Part shown: positions 16,602 to 25,125 of the stretch, one piece after another
Layout of the letters: each line of letters opens with the position of its first letter
Numbering within the stretch: the first letter of the stretch is position 1
Source: Hymenobacter cellulosivorans
Lineage (GTDB): Bacteria; Bacteroidota; Bacteroidia; Cytophagales; Hymenobacteraceae
Direction of reading: 5' to 3'
NCBI RefSeq assembly: GCF_022919135.1
Contig: NZ_CP095049.1
Coordinates: 2,732,501 to 2,796,500 of the forward strand
DNA length: 64,000 bases
Made by a program: the position numbers and the translations under genes
Notes under the pieces: model-generated
What the model saw: only the letters and a program-made list of their open reading frames with translations
Told to the model about the DNA's origin: nothing
Databases searched by the model: none

Positions 16602-17249
16602 ATGAAAAAAATTGCTCTTTCCGCTCTGTTCGTTGCGTCTATCATGGTTGCTCCGGCCGTTGCCAAAGATCCTTCGGCTCCGAAAGTAGCCACCAGCACC
16701 AAGGCTGCCGCTACGGTGTATAAAGTTCAGCCCCAGCTCAGCACCCTGGGTTGGGTTGGTAAAAAAGTGACGGGCCAGCACAACGGCACGCTGCAGTTCA
16801 AGAGCGGTGACGTGGAAGTAAAAGGCAACCAAATCACTGGCGGCACTTTCGTAATCGACATGAACTCGCTGAAGGTAACCGACATCACCGACGCTGACAC
16901 CAACGGCAAACTGGTGGGTCACCTGCGCGCCGACGACTTCTTCGGCATCGAGAAGAACCCGACCTCGACCTTCAAAATCACCAAGATTACCCCCATCAAA
17001 GGCGCGGCTGCCAACGCTAACAACGCTACCGTAACCGGCGACCTGACCATCAAGGGTATCACCAAGCCAATCAGCTTCCCCGCCAAAATCGGCGTGAAGA
17101 ATGGTGTAGCCGCCGCCTCGGGCACCGCTACCATCGACCGGACCCAGTTCGACATCAAATACGGTTCGAAGTCGTTCTTCGAAAGCATTGGCGACAAAGC
17201 CATTGACAACGACTTCACCCTGAGCTTCAACGTTATTGCCAAGCAATAA
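16602..17249 (+). CDS. YceI family periplasmic lipid-binding protein
   Basis: Secreted protein of 215 residues with signal peptide MKKIALSALFVASIMVAPAVA. The YceI domain spans about residues 38-213: YKVQPQLSTLGWVGKKVTGQHNG, GGTFVIDMNSLKVTDI, HLRADDFFGIEKNPTSTFKIT and TIDRTQFDIKYGS. It forms a lipocalin-like barrel that in the family binds polyisoprenoids or amphiphiles. The physiological ligand is unknown. It is probably co-transcribed with the upstream marR gene and ends at a very strong terminator. Confidence 0.93.
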   Translation: MKKIALSALFVASIMVAPAVAKDPSAPKVATSTKAAATVYKVQPQLSTLGWVGKKVTGQHNGTLQFKSGDVEVKGNQITGGTFVIDMNSLKVTDITDADTNGKLVGHLRADDFFGIEKNPTSTFKITKITPIKGAAANANNATVTGDLTIKGITKPISFPAKIGVKNGVAAASGTATIDRTQFDIKYGSKSFFESIGDKAIDNDFTLSFNVIAKQ

Positions 17250-17266
17250 CTGGCCTAGCGCCCACC

Positions 17267-17305
17267 AAAAAAGCCCCCGCCGTGCTACACGGCGGGGGCT
17301 TTTTT
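17267..17305 (+). terminator. terminator of the marR-yceI unit
   Basis: Perfect 18-bp stem: 17267-17284 (AAAAAAGCCCCCGCCGTG) pairs with 17288-17305, with loop CTA and T6 at the end. Symmetric A/T tails make it bidirectional. Confidence 0.92.
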
Positions 17306-17456
17306 ATGACTGTACGCGTCGTCGTCAGCTGACTATTGGCCGTCGGCTGGGGTGGGGAGGGAATCTGATTGGGCTGAGCATGGTGTTCGGGTTTTGCGTG
17401 ACCACGCGGCGCATACAGAAGGAAAAAAGAAAAAAGCACTACTCCCAATCCTGCTT

Positions 17457-18014
17457 CTAACCTGGCACGACCAGCTCCCGGGGCAGCTCGAAGCGCAGGT
17501 TGCGGCTTTTGCTGCGGCCGTGGAGCTGCTGCAGAAAGTCGTCGAGCTCGGGCTTGTACTCCAGCCAGAGGTCTTCGTGCAGGTTGGTCAGAATAAGCTG
17601 AGCGGTGCGGGCCGTGAGCCGGGCAGTGCTTACGTAAAAGCCGTTGTAGGGCGAGTCGAACTGCCCGGTATAGTTGTCGAAAATGATACGCAGGGCGTAC
17701 AGGTTCAGGTCTATTTCCAGGCGCTTATCCTTGGTAATGCGGCGGGAGCGGGCACTTTCCTTTACGGCCTTGCCCAGGGCCTTGTTGAGGCTACGGTTGA
17801 GCAGGCGCCCGGTAACGGCCACGTTGAACAGCTCGTGAATCCGGTCGGTGGTTTGCTCATACACCTGCTCTATCGTCACATCCGGCAGCAGCTCGAAAAC
17901 CAGGGTTTCGTAGAGTTCCGCGTCGCGGCGCACGGCCCGCAGCAGCAGCTTTTCCTTGTCAGCATCGGGTAGGCGTTTGAGGGCTTTCTTGAATTCGGAG
18001 GACGGAACGGGCAT
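17457..18014 (-). CDS. conserved protein of unknown function
   Basis: Predicted cytosolic protein of 185 residues, no signal or membrane segment. Mostly helical: FKKALKRLPDADKEKLLLRAVRRDAELYETLVFELL, then a basic region (LNKALGKAVKESARSRRITKDKRLEIDLN), ending with RFELPRELVVPG. I recognise no family. The pattern of basic helices and a small size would allow nucleic-acid or protein binding, but nothing shows it. The start could be the ATG at 18014 or at 18032. Divergent from the DUF4132 unit. Confidence 0.7.
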   Translation of the reverse strand: MPVPSSEFKKALKRLPDADKEKLLLRAVRRDAELYETLVFELLPDVTIEQVYEQTTDRIHELFNVAVTGRLLNRSLNKALGKAVKESARSRRITKDKRLEIDLNLYALRIIFDNYTGQFDSPYNGFYVSTARLTARTAQLILTNLHEDLWLEYKPELDDFLQQLHGRSKSRNLRFELPRELVVPG

Positions 18015-18100
18015 AGGACAGGAGCAGGGCAAGAGGGAAACCGGAAACTAACAGGACAATACGCCCCGAAGCAAAAACAGGTGCTAAAGAATTGCTTTTG

Positions 18101-18139
18101 CTAACTTTGTTAGTACATTGCCTTGGCTAACGGCGTTAG
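18101..18139 (+). promoter_or_regulatory. two tandem CTAAC-N3-GTTAG dyads upstream of the DUF4132 unit
   Basis: CTAACTTTGTTAG (18101-18113) and CTAACGGCGTTAG (18127-18139) are perfect 5-bp dyads with 3-nt centres, 26 bp apart. TAACTTTG (18102-18109) also matches the TAnnTTTG -7 element, so a dyad-binding factor would cover the promoter. The half-site spacing resembles TetR-type operators; no regulator gene is adjacent. Confidence 0.55.
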
Positions 18140-18186
18140 TTGCGGACGCCTAACCGGAAGATTTCACCAATATCAGCATTCATTTT

Positions 18187-18582
18187 ATGGCTTTACTCAC
18201 CATTCAGGATGAAACCGTAGCGGGCGGCATCCTCAACCGACTTGAGCTGGAAATTACCCAGGAGATGCTCACCGTGCGCGACGTAATTGCCCAGCGCGTG
18301 CAGCAGGAAGTAGCGGCCTACAATAGTCGGCAGCAGGAAATATTTCAGGGCCTGGTGCAGCCCCTGGAGTCGGAGCAGGTGCTTAACGGCTTCCGGCTGC
18401 TGCGCACGGCCAAGCCAATTGACACTGAAACCCAGCTCTACAAGGCGCTGGAAGGCTTTCTGCAAAATAGCTACTTCGTACTCGTCAACGACCGGCAGGT
18501 GGATAGCCTGGAAGAGGAAGTGTGGCTGGGCAGCGGCGCTACGGCCAGCTTTATCAAGCTTACGCCGCTGGTGGGCGGCTGA
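18187..18582 (+). CDS. small protein of unknown function preceding DUF4132 gene
   Basis: Predicted cytosolic protein of 131 residues (MALLTIQDETVAGGILNRLEL). The N-terminal half is a long helix (ITQEMLTVRDVIAQRVQQEVAAYNSR), and the C-terminal half carries strands (YFVLVNDRQVDSLEEEVWLG, TASFIKLTPLVGG), so it could be an alpha/beta partner or adaptor. No family recognised. It is 65 bp upstream of the DUF4132 gene on the same strand, behind the tandem dyads; the two are probably co-transcribed and functionally linked. Confidence 0.75.
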   Translation: MALLTIQDETVAGGILNRLELEITQEMLTVRDVIAQRVQQEVAAYNSRQQEIFQGLVQPLESEQVLNGFRLLRTAKPIDTETQLYKALEGFLQNSYFVLVNDRQVDSLEEEVWLGSGATASFIKLTPLVGG

Positions 18583-18647
18583 TGCGGGTGGGGTTTTGGC
18601 CCCAGTCACCGTTATTTGCCCATTCGCTTTTCAATTCTTGCTATTCT

Positions 18648-21155
18648 ATGGCTAGTATACCTGAAACAGCTCCCACCCCGCCCGAAGTAGTTGAGATGCA
18701 GCCCGTCATTGAGGCGTATCTGCGCGAAATCAAGGAGCGGAAGCTGAGTTATTACAAGCTGACCGATCTGGCGACGTATCAGGAACTCAAAGACCGGGAC
18801 GCGGCCTACAAAGGCCGGCTGGTTTTGGCTGTGGCGGCCCAAATGCGCCGACCGGAAGGCAGCTATTCGTTCGACTACGATCTGGATATGTTGCTCAAGG
18901 TGCTGGTGCGCAGTACTCTAGAATTGACCAATGCCGACTATGTGCGGCTACTTCACCTCTACGGGCTGAAGCTGGAAGGAGCCAATATCAATGGCATTGC
19001 CAATGCCATGGCCCTGTTTCCGGTGCTGCCCACGCTGGCGCAGCTGGAAAAGCAGGCGAAAAAGCAGCCGTTGGAAGCGGAGATACTCGATTATCTGCGG
19101 CAACTGCTGGCCATTATGGCCGTCAACTCCACCGACACGGGGCTGATGAAGCTGCGGGTGAAAGTGCAGGAACTTCTCGGCCAGAACGGGGAAAACCATT
19201 TGCCGACGGTTATTTTCTCGGACAACGATGCTTTCGGGCAGGCCTTGAATGCGTTTGTAGCGCAACTGCCCCCGGCCACGGCCCAGCCCTGGCTGCGGCT
19301 ATTACAGCTGTGGCAAAAAACCAGCGGGGCCCAGCCCACGGCCAAGTTTAAGAAGGAAGCAGAGGCGGCCATTGCTGCTATTGGCCAGGCTACTGTGGCG
19401 GCGCAGTACAGCGTGTGGCTAACCTGCTTAAGCCAGCTGCCCGTTCAAACGTATTCGTATGACAACGACCCCAGCACGTACTCCAACTCCTATTTGCTGA
19501 CGGGTCCGAACCTGAATCCAGCCAAGGGGCTGGTGTGGACGAGTGCCTTGGTGCTCATGCCGGCCATGTACTCGGTCCTGGAGGACTTGGCGCTAAAGTG
19601 TTACCGTAAGGTTCCGGGGCAGGGGCAAATAGCCTCCAGCTTGGGCAATGCCTGCGTGCTGGCATTGGCCCAGGGCGGCCTGCCGGGGGTGGGGCACTTG
19701 TCGAGGCTGAAGCTGAAAGTAAAGCAGTCCAATACTCAGGCGCTAATTCAGGGCTACCTTGAAAAAGCTGCGCTGGAGCTGGGCGTGACGCCCGCCGAAA
19801 TTGAAGACATGGCCGTGCCCACGCTGGGCCTGACCCAGGGTCGGGCCGAATACCACTACGGCGACTACCAAGCCCGGCTGCAACTGGTCGAGGGTAAGGC
19901 GGAAGTGCAGTGGCACAAGGACGGCAAGGAGCTGAAATCGGTGCCGGCGGCCCTGAAGAAAACCCACGCCGCCGAGCTGAAAGAGCTGAAGGAAACCCAA
20001 ACCCAGGTGCAGCAAAACCTGACAGCCCAGCGCGAGCGGCTCGACCGCAGCTTCGTGGAGGGCCGGCGGCTGCCGCTAGCCTGGTTTCAGCAGTATTACT
20101 TCGAGCATGAGCTGCTCAGCTACTTGGTCCGGCCGCTGATCTGGCGCTTTCATCACCCCGACGGCTCCCACACCGATGCGCTGTGGCTCGATGAAGCTTG
20201 GCACAATGCCCAGGGGCAACCAGTGGCAGCTCCCGGGGCCGAAACTCAGGTGCAGCTGTGGCATCCCGTGCTGGTTTCCATGACGGAAGTGCTGGCCTGG
20301 CGCCAGCTGCTGGATGCCCGGCAATTGCGCCAGCCCCTGAAGCAAGCCTACCGGGAGCTCTACCTGCTCACCCCGCCCGAGGAGCGGACCGGCACGTATT
20401 CCAACCGCATGGCGGCCCACATTCTGCGTCAGCACCAGTTTAACTCCCTGACCAAGCTGCGCGGCTGGCGCTACCGCCTGATGGGAGCCTACGACAAAGG
20501 CTACGAATCGGACTCAGCGACGCTAGAGTTGCCCGCGTATGGCCTGCAAGCCCAGTTTTGGGTAAGCGAAGTAAACGCCGACGATGCCTGGAACGACGCC
20601 GGAATCTGGAATTACGTCAGCACCGACCAAGTACGCTTCGTGACGGGCCACGGAACGGTACCGCTCCCGGAAGTGCCGCCGCTGGTGTTCTCGGAGGTAA
20701 TGCGCGACGTGGATCTGTTCGTGGGCGTAGCCAGCGTGGGTAACGACCCGCAATGGCGCGACAATGGTGGGCTGCCGGCTTATCGTAACTACTGGGAAAG
20801 CTACAGCTTTGGGGAGCTGGGCGAAGTAGCCAAAAACCGCAAACTGGCCTTGGAGCGGCTGGTGCCCCGCATGAAAATTGGGAAGGTGAGCGAAATTCAG
20901 GACCGGTTTCTGGTGGTGCGCGGCAAGCTGCGCACCTACAAGATTCACCTGGGCTCGGGCAACATCCTGATGGAGCCCAACGACCAGTACCTCTGCATCG
21001 TACCCGACCGGTCGGCCAAAGCGCCCAGCGCCGCCGACGTGTTTTTGCCCTTCGAGGGCGACGCGGTGCTTTCTATTATCTTGAGCAAAGCCCTGCTGCT
21101 GATGGACGACGACAAGATTACCGACGAAACCATCAACCGTCAGATCAAGCGGTAA
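18648..21155 (+). CDS. DUF4132 domain-containing protein (MolR/YehI-like)
   Basis: Protein of 835 residues, cytosolic, related to E. coli YehI/MolR-type DUF4132 proteins, whose function is not established. The N-terminal half is helical-repeat-like (VLPTLAQLEKQAKKQPLEAEILDYL). DUF4132 itself lies near residues 400-600 (EWHKDGKELKSVPAALKK-like helix; TYSNRMAAHILRQHQFNSLTKLRGW). The conserved C-terminal module is clear: RTYKIHLGSGNILMEPNDQYLCIVP, then VFLPFEGDAVLSIILSKALLL. I use the ATG at 18648 (MASIPETAP); a longer frame starts inside the upstream gene and is unlikely. E. coli YehI is longer (about 1200 residues from memory) because of extra N-terminal sequence. Confidence 0.85.
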   Translation: MASIPETAPTPPEVVEMQPVIEAYLREIKERKLSYYKLTDLATYQELKDRDAAYKGRLVLAVAAQMRRPEGSYSFDYDLDMLLKVLVRSTLELTNADYVRLLHLYGLKLEGANINGIANAMALFPVLPTLAQLEKQAKKQPLEAEILDYLRQLLAIMAVNSTDTGLMKLRVKVQELLGQNGENHLPTVIFSDNDAFGQALNAFVAQLPPATAQPWLRLLQLWQKTSGAQPTAKFKKEAEAAIAAIGQATVAAQYSVWLTCLSQLPVQTYSYDNDPSTYSNSYLLTGPNLNPAKGLVWTSALVLMPAMYSVLEDLALKCYRKVPGQGQIASSLGNACVLALAQGGLPGVGHLSRLKLKVKQSNTQALIQGYLEKAALELGVTPAEIEDMAVPTLGLTQGRAEYHYGDYQARLQLVEGKAEVQWHKDGKELKSVPAALKKTHAAELKELKETQTQVQQNLTAQRERLDRSFVEGRRLPLAWFQQYYFEHELLSYLVRPLIWRFHHPDGSHTDALWLDEAWHNAQGQPVAAPGAETQVQLWHPVLVSMTEVLAWRQLLDARQLRQPLKQAYRELYLLTPPEERTGTYSNRMAAHILRQHQFNSLTKLRGWRYRLMGAYDKGYESDSATLELPAYGLQAQFWVSEVNADDAWNDAGIWNYVSTDQVRFVTGHGTVPLPEVPPLVFSEVMRDVDLFVGVASVGNDPQWRDNGGLPAYRNYWESYSFGELGEVAKNRKLALERLVPRMKIGKVSEIQDRFLVVRGKLRTYKIHLGSGNILMEPNDQYLCIVPDRSAKAPSAADVFLPFEGDAVLSIILSKALLLMDDDKITDETINRQIKR

Positions 21156-21218
21156 AATGATGCTTAGGCGGTAGTCCGAGCATAGTTGAGCAGCATCTAG
21201 AGTACTTGTTTCGCCTGT

Positions 21219-21400
21219 CATCCTGAGCAGAGCATTCCGCGCATCAAGCGGCGTGACCTCCCTCACCTTGGGGACAAGCTTGTTAAAAGTGCAAAAGCCC
21301 TTTACCGTGTGCTGGTAAAGGGCTTTTTGTTGGCACTACCTGTTTTGGGGGGGCAAGAAAGGTCACGCCGCTTGATGCGCGGAATGCTCTGCTCAGGATG
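21219..21400. repeat. composite palindromic repeat, family A copy 2 (perfect 41-bp outer arms)
   Basis: Outer arms 21219-21259 and 21360-21400 are perfect reverse complements over 41 bp (starting CATCCTGAGCAGAGCATTCC). The core hairpin is AAAAGCCCTTTACC (21293-21306) / GGTAAAGGGCTTTT (21314-21327). It lies between convergent genes, and the core can act as a bidirectional terminator. Confidence 0.92.
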
Positions 21401-21443
21401 GCGCCGTTGGGCAGGTTGCTCTCTGCGGATCGATATAACTTCT

Positions 21444-22250
21444 TTAAAACACGAAGCCAAACACTGCGCGGGCCGAGAAAAGCAGCGGATTTAGGTCGGG
21501 GCCAGCTATTCCCTGCTTGTGGTCGGTGGCGTAGTAGTGGCCTTTGCCTATTCGGGGCGAGTAGTTGAGGTGCAGGCCCACGACGCAGCGCTTTAGCACG
21601 GCGGCATCAAAGGGATAGACCTCGTAGTGCGCGCCCAGCGCCAGCCCGGTGCTGCGGTAGTGCAGGATACGGGCAAAAGCGGGCCCAGTGAGCAAGGAGC
21701 CGGCCGTCGTAGAGCTTTTCGGGTCGAGTTCGGTCAAGGTAATATCGGTCGAGGCGTAGGTGACGCCCAGCGTGGGAGTGAAGGACTGCGTGTGCTTGCG
21801 GTTGAAAAAAGCGTATCCGAGGTAGTTGAGCGCATTCGACGACTTAAGCTCGGTCTGCAGGTTCTGCTGTTTTCTTCTGCTATCGTACACCACGCCCTCA
21901 ATGCCCAGCACCACGCGTTTGAACCGTACGCTGCCCCCGCCGCCGTAGCTGAACTGTCCATTGTCGACCTGCGGAAAACCAGCCTGCCGGAGCAGGCTGT
22001 TGAGGCCGTCGTAGTGGGCGGCCGCATAGCCCAGGCTGGCAAATACCTGCCCGCTGAAGTTTTTGAAGACCGCCTCATTGAGAGCAGTAGCCTTGATATA
22101 GTCAACTGAGTCGACGCTCAGTTCCACCACGTCGCCCGATACCGGGCTGCGGTAGGGCAGTCGAAGGGCCCCCGACTGGGGCGACTGGGCCCGGGCCACC
22201 AGCGGGCCGCCCAGCAACAGGCCGCACAGGGCCACTACGAAAGACTTCAT
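21444..22250 (-). CDS. predicted outer-membrane beta-barrel-type protein
   Basis: Exported protein of 268 residues with signal peptide MKSFVVALCGLLLGGPLVARAQ. The mature part has alternating hydrophobic strands and turns (QVFASLGYAAAHYDG, SVRFKRVVLGIEGVVY, ALNYLGYAFFNRKHTQSFTPTLGVTYAS, ALGAHYEVYPFDAAVLKRCVVGLHLNYSPR) and ends in aromatic FSARAVFGFVF, the usual C-terminal strand of an outer-membrane barrel. No named family. The start at 22250 places the signal peptide first; an extended frame reaches 22283. It follows the S9 peptidase gene with 45 bp spacing and may be co-transcribed. Confidence 0.75.
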   Translation of the reverse strand: MKSFVVALCGLLLGGPLVARAQSPQSGALRLPYRSPVSGDVVELSVDSVDYIKATALNEAVFKNFSGQVFASLGYAAAHYDGLNSLLRQAGFPQVDNGQFSYGGGGSVRFKRVVLGIEGVVYDSRRKQQNLQTELKSSNALNYLGYAFFNRKHTQSFTPTLGVTYASTDITLTELDPKSSTTAGSLLTGPAFARILHYRSTGLALGAHYEVYPFDAAVLKRCVVGLHLNYSPRIGKGHYYATDHKQGIAGPDLNPLLFSARAVFGFVF

Positions 22251-22295
22251 GCGGAAAACACTAGGGTGGGAGCGTGGAAACAAAAGCCGACGGGC

Positions 22296-24500
22296 CTATA
22301 AATGCTCGTCGAAGTACTGGGTTATTTTGGTGTAGAGGTGGACCCGGTCTTTGCCGCCCACGTTGTGCGGGTGGCCGGGGTACACAAAGTAGTCGAGCTG
22401 AATACCTTTATCCACGGCCGCCTTAAGGTAATCCAGGCTGTGCTGCCATACCACCACGTCGTCCACGGTGCCGTGAATGAGCAGCAAGCGGCCCTGAAGC
22501 TTGTCGACGTAGTTGAGCAGATTGGCCTGGTCGTAGCCTTCGGGGTTTTCCTGGGGTGTATCCATGTAGCGCTCCGTGTACATCACCTCGTACAGGCGCC
22601 AGTCGATAACCGGGCCGCCGCCTACACCCACCTTGAACGTGCCGGGGCTGCGCGTCATCATCGTGGTGGTCATGAAGCCGCCGAAGCTCCAGCCGTGAAT
22701 GCCGATGCGGGCCGCATCCACGTGGGGCAGGCTTTTCAGATACTCCACACCCTTGAGCTGGTCAGCCATTTCCTGGGTACCGAGCTGCCGGAAGGTGGCC
22801 CGCTCGAAAGCCGAGCCCCGGTTGCCGGAGCCGCGGGAGTCGAGGGTAAATACCACGTAGCCTTTCTGGGCCATAAGCTGCATCCACAGGTTGGAGCCGC
22901 CCAGCCAGGAGTCGGTTACGAGCTGCACGTGGGGGCCGCCGTAGAGGTAGACCACTGTCGGGTATTTCTTGCTGGGGTCGAAGTTGGGCGGCGTAATCAG
23001 GCGGCAGTACAGGTCAGTTTGCCCGTCGGCGGCCTTGATGGGAAACAGCTTAGTTTGGCCCAGCTGGTAGGCGGCCACGGGGTTGGGGGCCGTGAGCAGG
23101 GTTTGGCCGGTTTTGCCCGTTTTCACGCTCACCGTCCGGATGATGCGGGGCGTGGTGGCCGAGCTGAAATTGTCGAGCAGGAAGCTGCCGTCGGGGCTGA
23201 GCGTGGCCGTGTGGGTACCGGCCTCGGGCGTGAGTTCCCGCACCTTGCCCCCGCTGAGCTTTACGCTGTAAATGCGGCGCTGCAAAGGGCTGGCCGCCGT
23301 GCTCTGGAACACGACTTCCCGGTTGTTGTCGGCAAAGCCCAGCACCTCGGTTACCTGCCAGGGGCCCTTAGTGAGCTGGCGCAGCAGCTTGCCATTGGTG
23401 GAGTAGAGGTAAAGATGATTATACCCGTCGCGCTGGGTTTGCCAGATGAATTGGTCGGGGTGGCCGGGCACAAACTGCGCCGGGTGCAAGGGCTCCACAA
23501 AGGTCTTGTCGTCCTGCTCCTCAAACAAAGTCTTGACCAACGCCCCGGAAGTCGCGTCGTACTGGCGCAGCCACATGTGGTTCTGGGCCCGGTTGAGCAC
23601 GGCTACGTAGACAAACTTCTCGTCGGGGCTCCAGCTCAGGTTGGTCAGGTATTGCTCCCGGGGCTCTCCGGTTTGCAAAAACACTGTTTTGCGCGTGTGC
23701 AGATCGTACACGCCTACGGTTACCTCGTGGCTTTTGTCGCCAGCCATGGGGTACTTGATGGACACGGCCTGGGCCGGAGTGGGCAGCACCGTCACGATGA
23801 GGTAGTCGGTTACCATCGTCTGGTCCATGCGGTAGAAAGCCAGCTTCTGACCCTTAGGGCTCCAGAACGTGCCCTTGGTAATGCCGAACTCCGAGCGGTG
23901 GGCCGCCTGCCCGTTCACGATGCCCGGGTTGGTTTCCTGGGTCACGGCCTCGTTTTCGCGGCCGCTGAGCGACACGTACAGATTCTGAGCCTTGGTGTAG
24001 GCTATGCGGGTTTTGGTCGGGTCATAGTCGATGTTTTGCGCTTGCTCATCATACAGGAATAGCCTATTAGCTTTTTTCGTTTTCAGGTCGTACGCATAAA
24101 CGGCCCTTGATACAGAATCTCCTGAGTTAACGGTTAATACTGTGTGGTCATTCTGCCAGCTCATTTTTGGCAGACCTAAGACACTTACCTTGGCACCAGC
24201 TTGATAGAGTGCTGCGGCAAGTGGAGTGCTCCTAAGTGCTACAGTCAAGGTGGTGTCAGCAGCATAGCTACGAACCAAGGTGTGTCTGGTAATTGAAGGC
24301 TCTACTTCCTTAGTCTGGACATAGGCCAATTCAGCTTTGGTGCCCGGAATCCAGGCCAGTTGCAGTAGGTTCTCGGGTTGCAGGTCGCGGTTGAGGAAGG
24401 CATCGTCCATGGCGAGCCGCTGCTGCTGGGCCCGGGCCGGCAGCAGGCTCACCAGCGCCAGCACGAGTACGAAGCCTAGGCGCAAGGGGGAATGGGGCAT
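22296..24500 (-). CDS. S9 family peptidase, dipeptidyl-peptidase IV-like
   Basis: Exported serine peptidase of 734 residues. Signal peptide MPHSPLRLGFVLVLALVSLL precedes an N-terminal DPP4 beta-propeller (FWSPKGQKLAFYRMDQTMVTDYLIV, NLSWSPDEKFVYVAVLNR) and a C-terminal alpha/beta hydrolase domain. The catalytic serine is in GWSFGGFMTTTMM; the aspartate is in the GTVDDVV turn and the histidine in YPGHPHNV. It is likely periplasmic and releases N-terminal X-Pro dipeptides. The start at 24500 was chosen for the signal peptide. A stretch coding for about residues 53-153 (24040-24340) is clearly richer in A/T than the rest. Confidence 0.92.
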   Translation of the reverse strand: MPHSPLRLGFVLVLALVSLLPARAQQQRLAMDDAFLNRDLQPENLLQLAWIPGTKAELAYVQTKEVEPSITRHTLVRSYAADTTLTVALRSTPLAAALYQAGAKVSVLGLPKMSWQNDHTVLTVNSGDSVSRAVYAYDLKTKKANRLFLYDEQAQNIDYDPTKTRIAYTKAQNLYVSLSGRENEAVTQETNPGIVNGQAAHRSEFGITKGTFWSPKGQKLAFYRMDQTMVTDYLIVTVLPTPAQAVSIKYPMAGDKSHEVTVGVYDLHTRKTVFLQTGEPREQYLTNLSWSPDEKFVYVAVLNRAQNHMWLRQYDATSGALVKTLFEEQDDKTFVEPLHPAQFVPGHPDQFIWQTQRDGYNHLYLYSTNGKLLRQLTKGPWQVTEVLGFADNNREVVFQSTAASPLQRRIYSVKLSGGKVRELTPEAGTHTATLSPDGSFLLDNFSSATTPRIIRTVSVKTGKTGQTLLTAPNPVAAYQLGQTKLFPIKAADGQTDLYCRLITPPNFDPSKKYPTVVYLYGGPHVQLVTDSWLGGSNLWMQLMAQKGYVVFTLDSRGSGNRGSAFERATFRQLGTQEMADQLKGVEYLKSLPHVDAARIGIHGWSFGGFMTTTMMTRSPGTFKVGVGGGPVIDWRLYEVMYTERYMDTPQENPEGYDQANLLNYVDKLQGRLLLIHGTVDDVVVWQHSLDYLKAAVDKGIQLDYFVYPGHPHNVGGKDRVHLYTKITQYFDEHL

Positions 24501-24719
24501 AAAGAGGGAAAGGAGGGAAGGTTCAAGGCTGGAAATTACGCCGGATTTGCGAACAACCCCGCGGGAATTATCGGCCTTGTCTTTCCGCCTTTTGCCGGGT
24601 CCGGCCGGCATATAGAACCCCTGAAATATTAGCGTAAAGCCCGGAAACGATTCTGGCCGCTAGCGGGTTATACTACGCCGGGCGAGCCTGGTAAACACGG
24701 TTTTTTACCCGATTTTCCG

Positions 24720-24727
24720 TACTTTTG
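24720..24727 (+). promoter_or_regulatory. -7 promoter element of clpS, possibly leaderless
   Basis: TACTTTTG matches TAnnTTTG and ends only 4 nt before the clpS ATG. Transcription would start at or within a few bases of the start codon. Confidence 0.6.
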
Positions 24728-24731
24728 TGCC

Positions 24732-25013
24732 ATGACGACCAAACCGCAAATCGACTACGACGAGGATGTACTCCTGCTGGAAGAAACCATCGACGTGCGC
24801 GACTTAATCGTGTACAACGATGACGTAAATACTTTCGAGCACGTCATCCGGACCCTTATCGACGTGTGCGGCCACGAGCCTGAGCAAGCCGAGCAGTGCA
24901 CCCTGCTGATTCACCACAAGGGGCAGTGCACCGTTAAGCACGGCGCGTACGAGGAACTGGCCAGCATGTGCACCGCCATTCACGACCGGGGAATTTCGGC
25001 CGACGTACTCTGA
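24732..25013 (+). CDS. clpS: ATP-dependent Clp protease adaptor ClpS
   Basis: Adaptor of 93 residues that delivers N-degron substrates to ClpA-type Clp ATPases. The conserved ClpS core is visible: LIVYNDDVNTFEHVIRTL, containing the substrate-binding aspartates, then GHEPEQAEQCTLLIHHKGQCTVKHGAYEEL with the family His-x-x-Gly region. The acidic N-terminal extension (DYDEDVLLLEETIDV) is longer than in E. coli ClpS but normal for Bacteroidota. It is upstream of recR, separated by a word repeat. Confidence 0.92.
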   Translation: MTTKPQIDYDEDVLLLEETIDVRDLIVYNDDVNTFEHVIRTLIDVCGHEPEQAEQCTLLIHHKGQCTVKHGAYEELASMCTAIHDRGISADVL

Positions 25014-25015
25014 TT

Positions 25016-25120
25016 CTAATGTGCTAATTGTTAATGTGCTGATGTGCTAATGGTCAAGATGGCTAGTGTAGCGCACTTCTTGCATTAGCACACTAGCACA
25101 TTCAACCACATTCGCACATT
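25016..25120. repeat. AATGTGCTAATG word repeat with inverted arms between clpS and recR
   Basis: Left arm TAATGTGCTAATTGTTAATG plus GTGCTGATGTGCTAATG (25018-25052). Right arm, its degenerate complement, CATTAGCACACTAGCACATT and CACATTCGCACATTA (25083-25121). The same words flank family A copy 1 at 3842-4060. Confidence 0.8.
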
Positions 25121-25125
25121 ACTTG

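Noticed and set aside
22302..24062. Long plus-strand open frame (586 codons) opposite the DPP4-like gene
   Set aside because: It is an antisense shadow: the minus strand encodes a complete S9 peptidase with catalytic residues, and the plus frame has no recognisable domain and His/Gly-rich composition typical of shadows in high-GC DNA.
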